A stretch of 6,708 bases of DNA from NCBI GenBank assembly GCA_003220975.1, contig QHTX01000184.1, positions 5,329 through 12,036 on the forward strand, written 5' to 3'. The notes beneath the pieces were generated by a model. The model was not told the origin of the DNA and searched no databases. It saw only the letters and a list, made by a program, of their open reading frames with translations. The position numbers and the translations under genes were made by a program. Source of the stretch: Gemmatimonadota bacterium. GTDB taxonomy: Bacteria; Gemmatimonadota; Gemmatimonadetes; Gemmatimonadales; GWC2-71-9. This document shows positions 5,387 to 6,708 of this stretch, one piece after another. Every line of letters begins with the position of its first letter. Position 1 is the first letter of the stretch.

Positions 5387-6376
5387 ATGTCGTCCGCAAC
5401 TCGCTTCGCCGCCGTGGTGTCACTGGTGGGCCTGATCATGGCCGCCCGCCCGGCACCGCACGCCCGGTCGGTGGGCGCCGCCACGCTGACCTTTTTCACG
5501 GATCGCGCGGCGTTTCAGGCGTCGGCCCCGAACCTGGCGGTGGAAGACTTCGAGCAGGGGAAGGTTCCGACGGGCGGGGTGATGGGCTGCCCTGGCCCCA
5601 TTGACGCGGCCACCAGCAGTCCCTGCTTCTCGGCCGGCGCAATCCGGCCCGGCGTGCAGTTCACTAGCAGCCCGGCGCACGATCGCTGTGTCACGACGTG
5701 CGAGCTCGCGCTGTTGGGGAGGGGCGCGTTTGGCGCGCCCTCGATGGTCCTCGTCGAGAACTTCTTCGGCGACGCCTTCGTCATCACCTTTCCCGGCGGC
5801 AACATCGCGGCCGTCGGTGCCGACCTGGTCACGTATTTCCGTAATGGCACCTGCACGATCGAGGTCTCCGGGGCGAAGGGCGTGATCGGATCCACGACGG
5901 CGCCCTGCACGTCCCTGGGCTCCTTCTGGGGCGTCAAGGCCGACGAGCCCATTACGCGCCTCAAGATCACCGTGCCCGGCAACAACGTCGTGGGCGTGGA
6001 CAACCTCGCCTTCGGCACGGGCGCGCCGCCCACGATCCACGTGGCCCTGGACGTCAAGCCGGGCAGCGACCCGAGCCCCATCAATCCGCGGAGCCAGGGC
6101 GTGACGCCGGTCGCCGTGCTGAGCAGCGCCGACTTCGACGCGTCGCAGATGGACGAGGCGAGCATGGCGTTCGGGCCTGGTGGGGCGTCCGCGGTACACG
6201 AGTCCTACATCGACGTGAACGGAGACGGCCGTCCCGACATGGTGGTCCACTTCTCGACGCAGGCGGCCCGGATCGGCTGCGGCGACACGCAGCTGACGAT
6301 GACGGGCCGGACGGTCGCCGGCCGCAAGATCGAGGGCACGGGCCCGATCCAGACGGTGGGTTGCACGAACCCCTAG
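5387..6376 (+). CDS. Exported two-domain protein (beta-sandwich-like domain plus DVKPGS-type C-terminal domain)
   Basis: This gene encodes 329 residues. A signal peptide at about 1-26 (basic RF, hydrophobic core AAVVSLVGLIMAA) sends it out of the cytoplasm. Residues about 32-210 begin FFTDRAAFQAS and end VVGVDNLAFG, the layout of secreted beta-sandwich domains common in PEP-CTERM-type exported proteins; no C-terminal anchor is present here. Six cysteines (68, 80, 101, 105, 156, 174) may form disulfides. Residues about 217-327 match a widespread extracellular domain that begins (D/N)(V/I)KPGS-PxxINP, continues GVxPVAVLSSxDFDA, and has DVNGDGRPD (276-284, a calcium-binding-type Asp loop) and CGDTQLTMTGRT (298-309). 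The function is unknown; binding of surface polymers or sugars is one possibility. AGGGGG lies four bases before the ATG. It is the only plus-strand gene and points toward the rRNA operon, which is read against it. Confidence 0.85.
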   Translation: MSSATRFAAVVSLVGLIMAARPAPHARSVGAATLTFFTDRAAFQASAPNLAVEDFEQGKVPTGGVMGCPGPIDAATSSPCFSAGAIRPGVQFTSSPAHDRCVTTCELALLGRGAFGAPSMVLVENFFGDAFVITFPGGNIAAVGADLVTYFRNGTCTIEVSGAKGVIGSTTAPCTSLGSFWGVKADEPITRLKITVPGNNVVGVDNLAFGTGAPPTIHVALDVKPGSDPSPINPRSQGVTPVAVLSSADFDASQMDEASMAFGPGGASAVHESYIDVNGDGRPDMVVHFSTQAARIGCGDTQLTMTGRTVAGRKIEGTGPIQTVGCTNP

Positions 6377-6397
6377 CGCTTGGCGCCCAAACGTACG

Positions 6398-6430
6398 AAG
6401 CCCGCTCGGGGAAACCCGGGCGGGCTTTGT
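6398..6430 (+). terminator. Intrinsic terminator (GAAA tetraloop) between the convergent gene and rRNA operon
   Basis: AAGCCCGCTCGGG (6398-6410) and CCCGGGCGGGCTT (6415-6427) pair as a 13-bp stem with one wobble, closed by a GAAA tetraloop. TTTGT follows on the plus strand, 22 bp after the TAG at 6374-6376. On the minus strand the same hairpin lies about 20 nt beyond the 5S 3' end but with a poorer tail, so it may stop both transcripts. Confidence 0.85.
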
Positions 6431-6447
6431 ATGTGGGGGAGGGGAAC

Positions 6448-6563
<116 letters not shown>

Positions 6564-6574
6564 AGAGACGTTTT

Positions 6575-6628
6575 CCGTTGTCCGTCATCCGTCATCCGCA
6601 GTTACGGATAACGGACAACGGACGACGG
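6575..6628. repeat. Period-7 inverted repeat in the 23S-5S spacer
   Basis: The left arm (6575-6598) is built from TCCGTYR heptamers and the right arm (6605-6628) from ACGGAYR heptamers, with a 6-nt loop CAGTTA. The arms match at 20 of 24 positions. In the orientation of the rRNA transcript, three of the four mismatches become G-U pairs, so the hairpin is nearly complete in the RNA. The right-hand heptamers continue past the arm to about 6634. Confidence 0.85.
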
Positions 6629-6642
6629 ATGACGAGCGTGTG

Positions 6643-6675
6643 TCGTGATGTCGAGGCGTCACCTCGAGGCCACGA
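6643..6675 (-). other. Stem-loop just after the 23S rRNA 3' end
   Basis: TCGTG (6643-6647) with CACGA (6671-6675) and TCGAGG (6651-6656) with CCTCGA (6662-6667) form a two-part stem with a 3-by-3 internal loop and a 5-nt loop. It sits within a few bases of the mature 23S end and could mark the spacer for RNase processing. The pairing is seen; the role is inferred. Confidence 0.5.
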
Positions 6676-6679
6676 GAAG

Positions 6680-6708
6680 AGATCAAGCCTCACGGGCAAT
6701 TAGTACGG
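6680..6708 (-). rRNA. rrl: 23S ribosomal RNA, 3' end only
   Basis: Read on the minus strand, CCGTACTAATTGCCCGTGAG followed by GCTTGATCT matches the conserved 23S 3' end (CGGTACTAAT ... CCGTGAGGCTTAACC in E. coli). Only about 29 nt are inside the window, and the exact 3' base is uncertain by a few nucleotides. Confidence 0.88.

Overview
The DNA is GC-rich (by eye roughly two thirds G+C), with GTG starts, few strong Shine-Dalgarno sequences and tight gene packing. A PorV/PorQ-type outer-membrane protein next to era, prfB and a DUF5683-like protein suggests a Gram-negative bacterium of the Gemmatimonadota/FCB type. This is inferred from gene content and style; the short rRNA pieces were not compared with anything.

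Layout. Positions 1-5196 hold seven genes, all read on the minus strand. In transcription order they are: era (5196-4339), a Trm112/UPF0434-type zinc-binding mini-protein (4342-4172, ATGA overlap with era), a PorV/PorQ-family outer-membrane protein (4191-3160), a DUF5683-like exported protein of unknown function (3145-2363), a receiver-like plus GGDEF protein (2288-1320), a zinc-ribbon protein with a long Pro/Ala-rich linker (1307-495), and the 5' part of prfB (428 to beyond position 1). A likely promoter at 2321-2349 splits this into an upstream era-trm112-porV-unknown unit and a downstream GGDEF-zinc ribbon-prfB unit. prfB carries the classical +1 programmed frameshift site (CTT TGA C), so the release factor controls its own synthesis.

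Positions 5197-5386 form a divergent control region with a near-consensus CRP/FNR-type site. It is followed by a plus-strand gene for an exported two-domain protein (5387-6376) and a GAAA-capped hairpin terminator. From 6448 to the end lies the 3' end of a minus-strand rRNA operon: 5S rRNA, a spacer of about 116 nt, and the last bases of 23S rRNA.

The least expected pattern is three clusters of short, precisely periodic repeats, each with palindromic character. An 8-nt unit flanks the signal-peptide core of the porV-like gene (4084-4167). Another 8-nt unit lies in a loop of era (4786-4817). A 7-nt unit forms a long hairpin in the 23S-5S spacer (6575-6628). In the two genes the repeats keep the reading frame. 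They may belong to a family of small repeat elements that settle in genes, signal peptides and rRNA spacers. No defence system, CRISPR array, transposase or clearly new multi-gene system is visible; most genes here are housekeeping or conserved-unknown.
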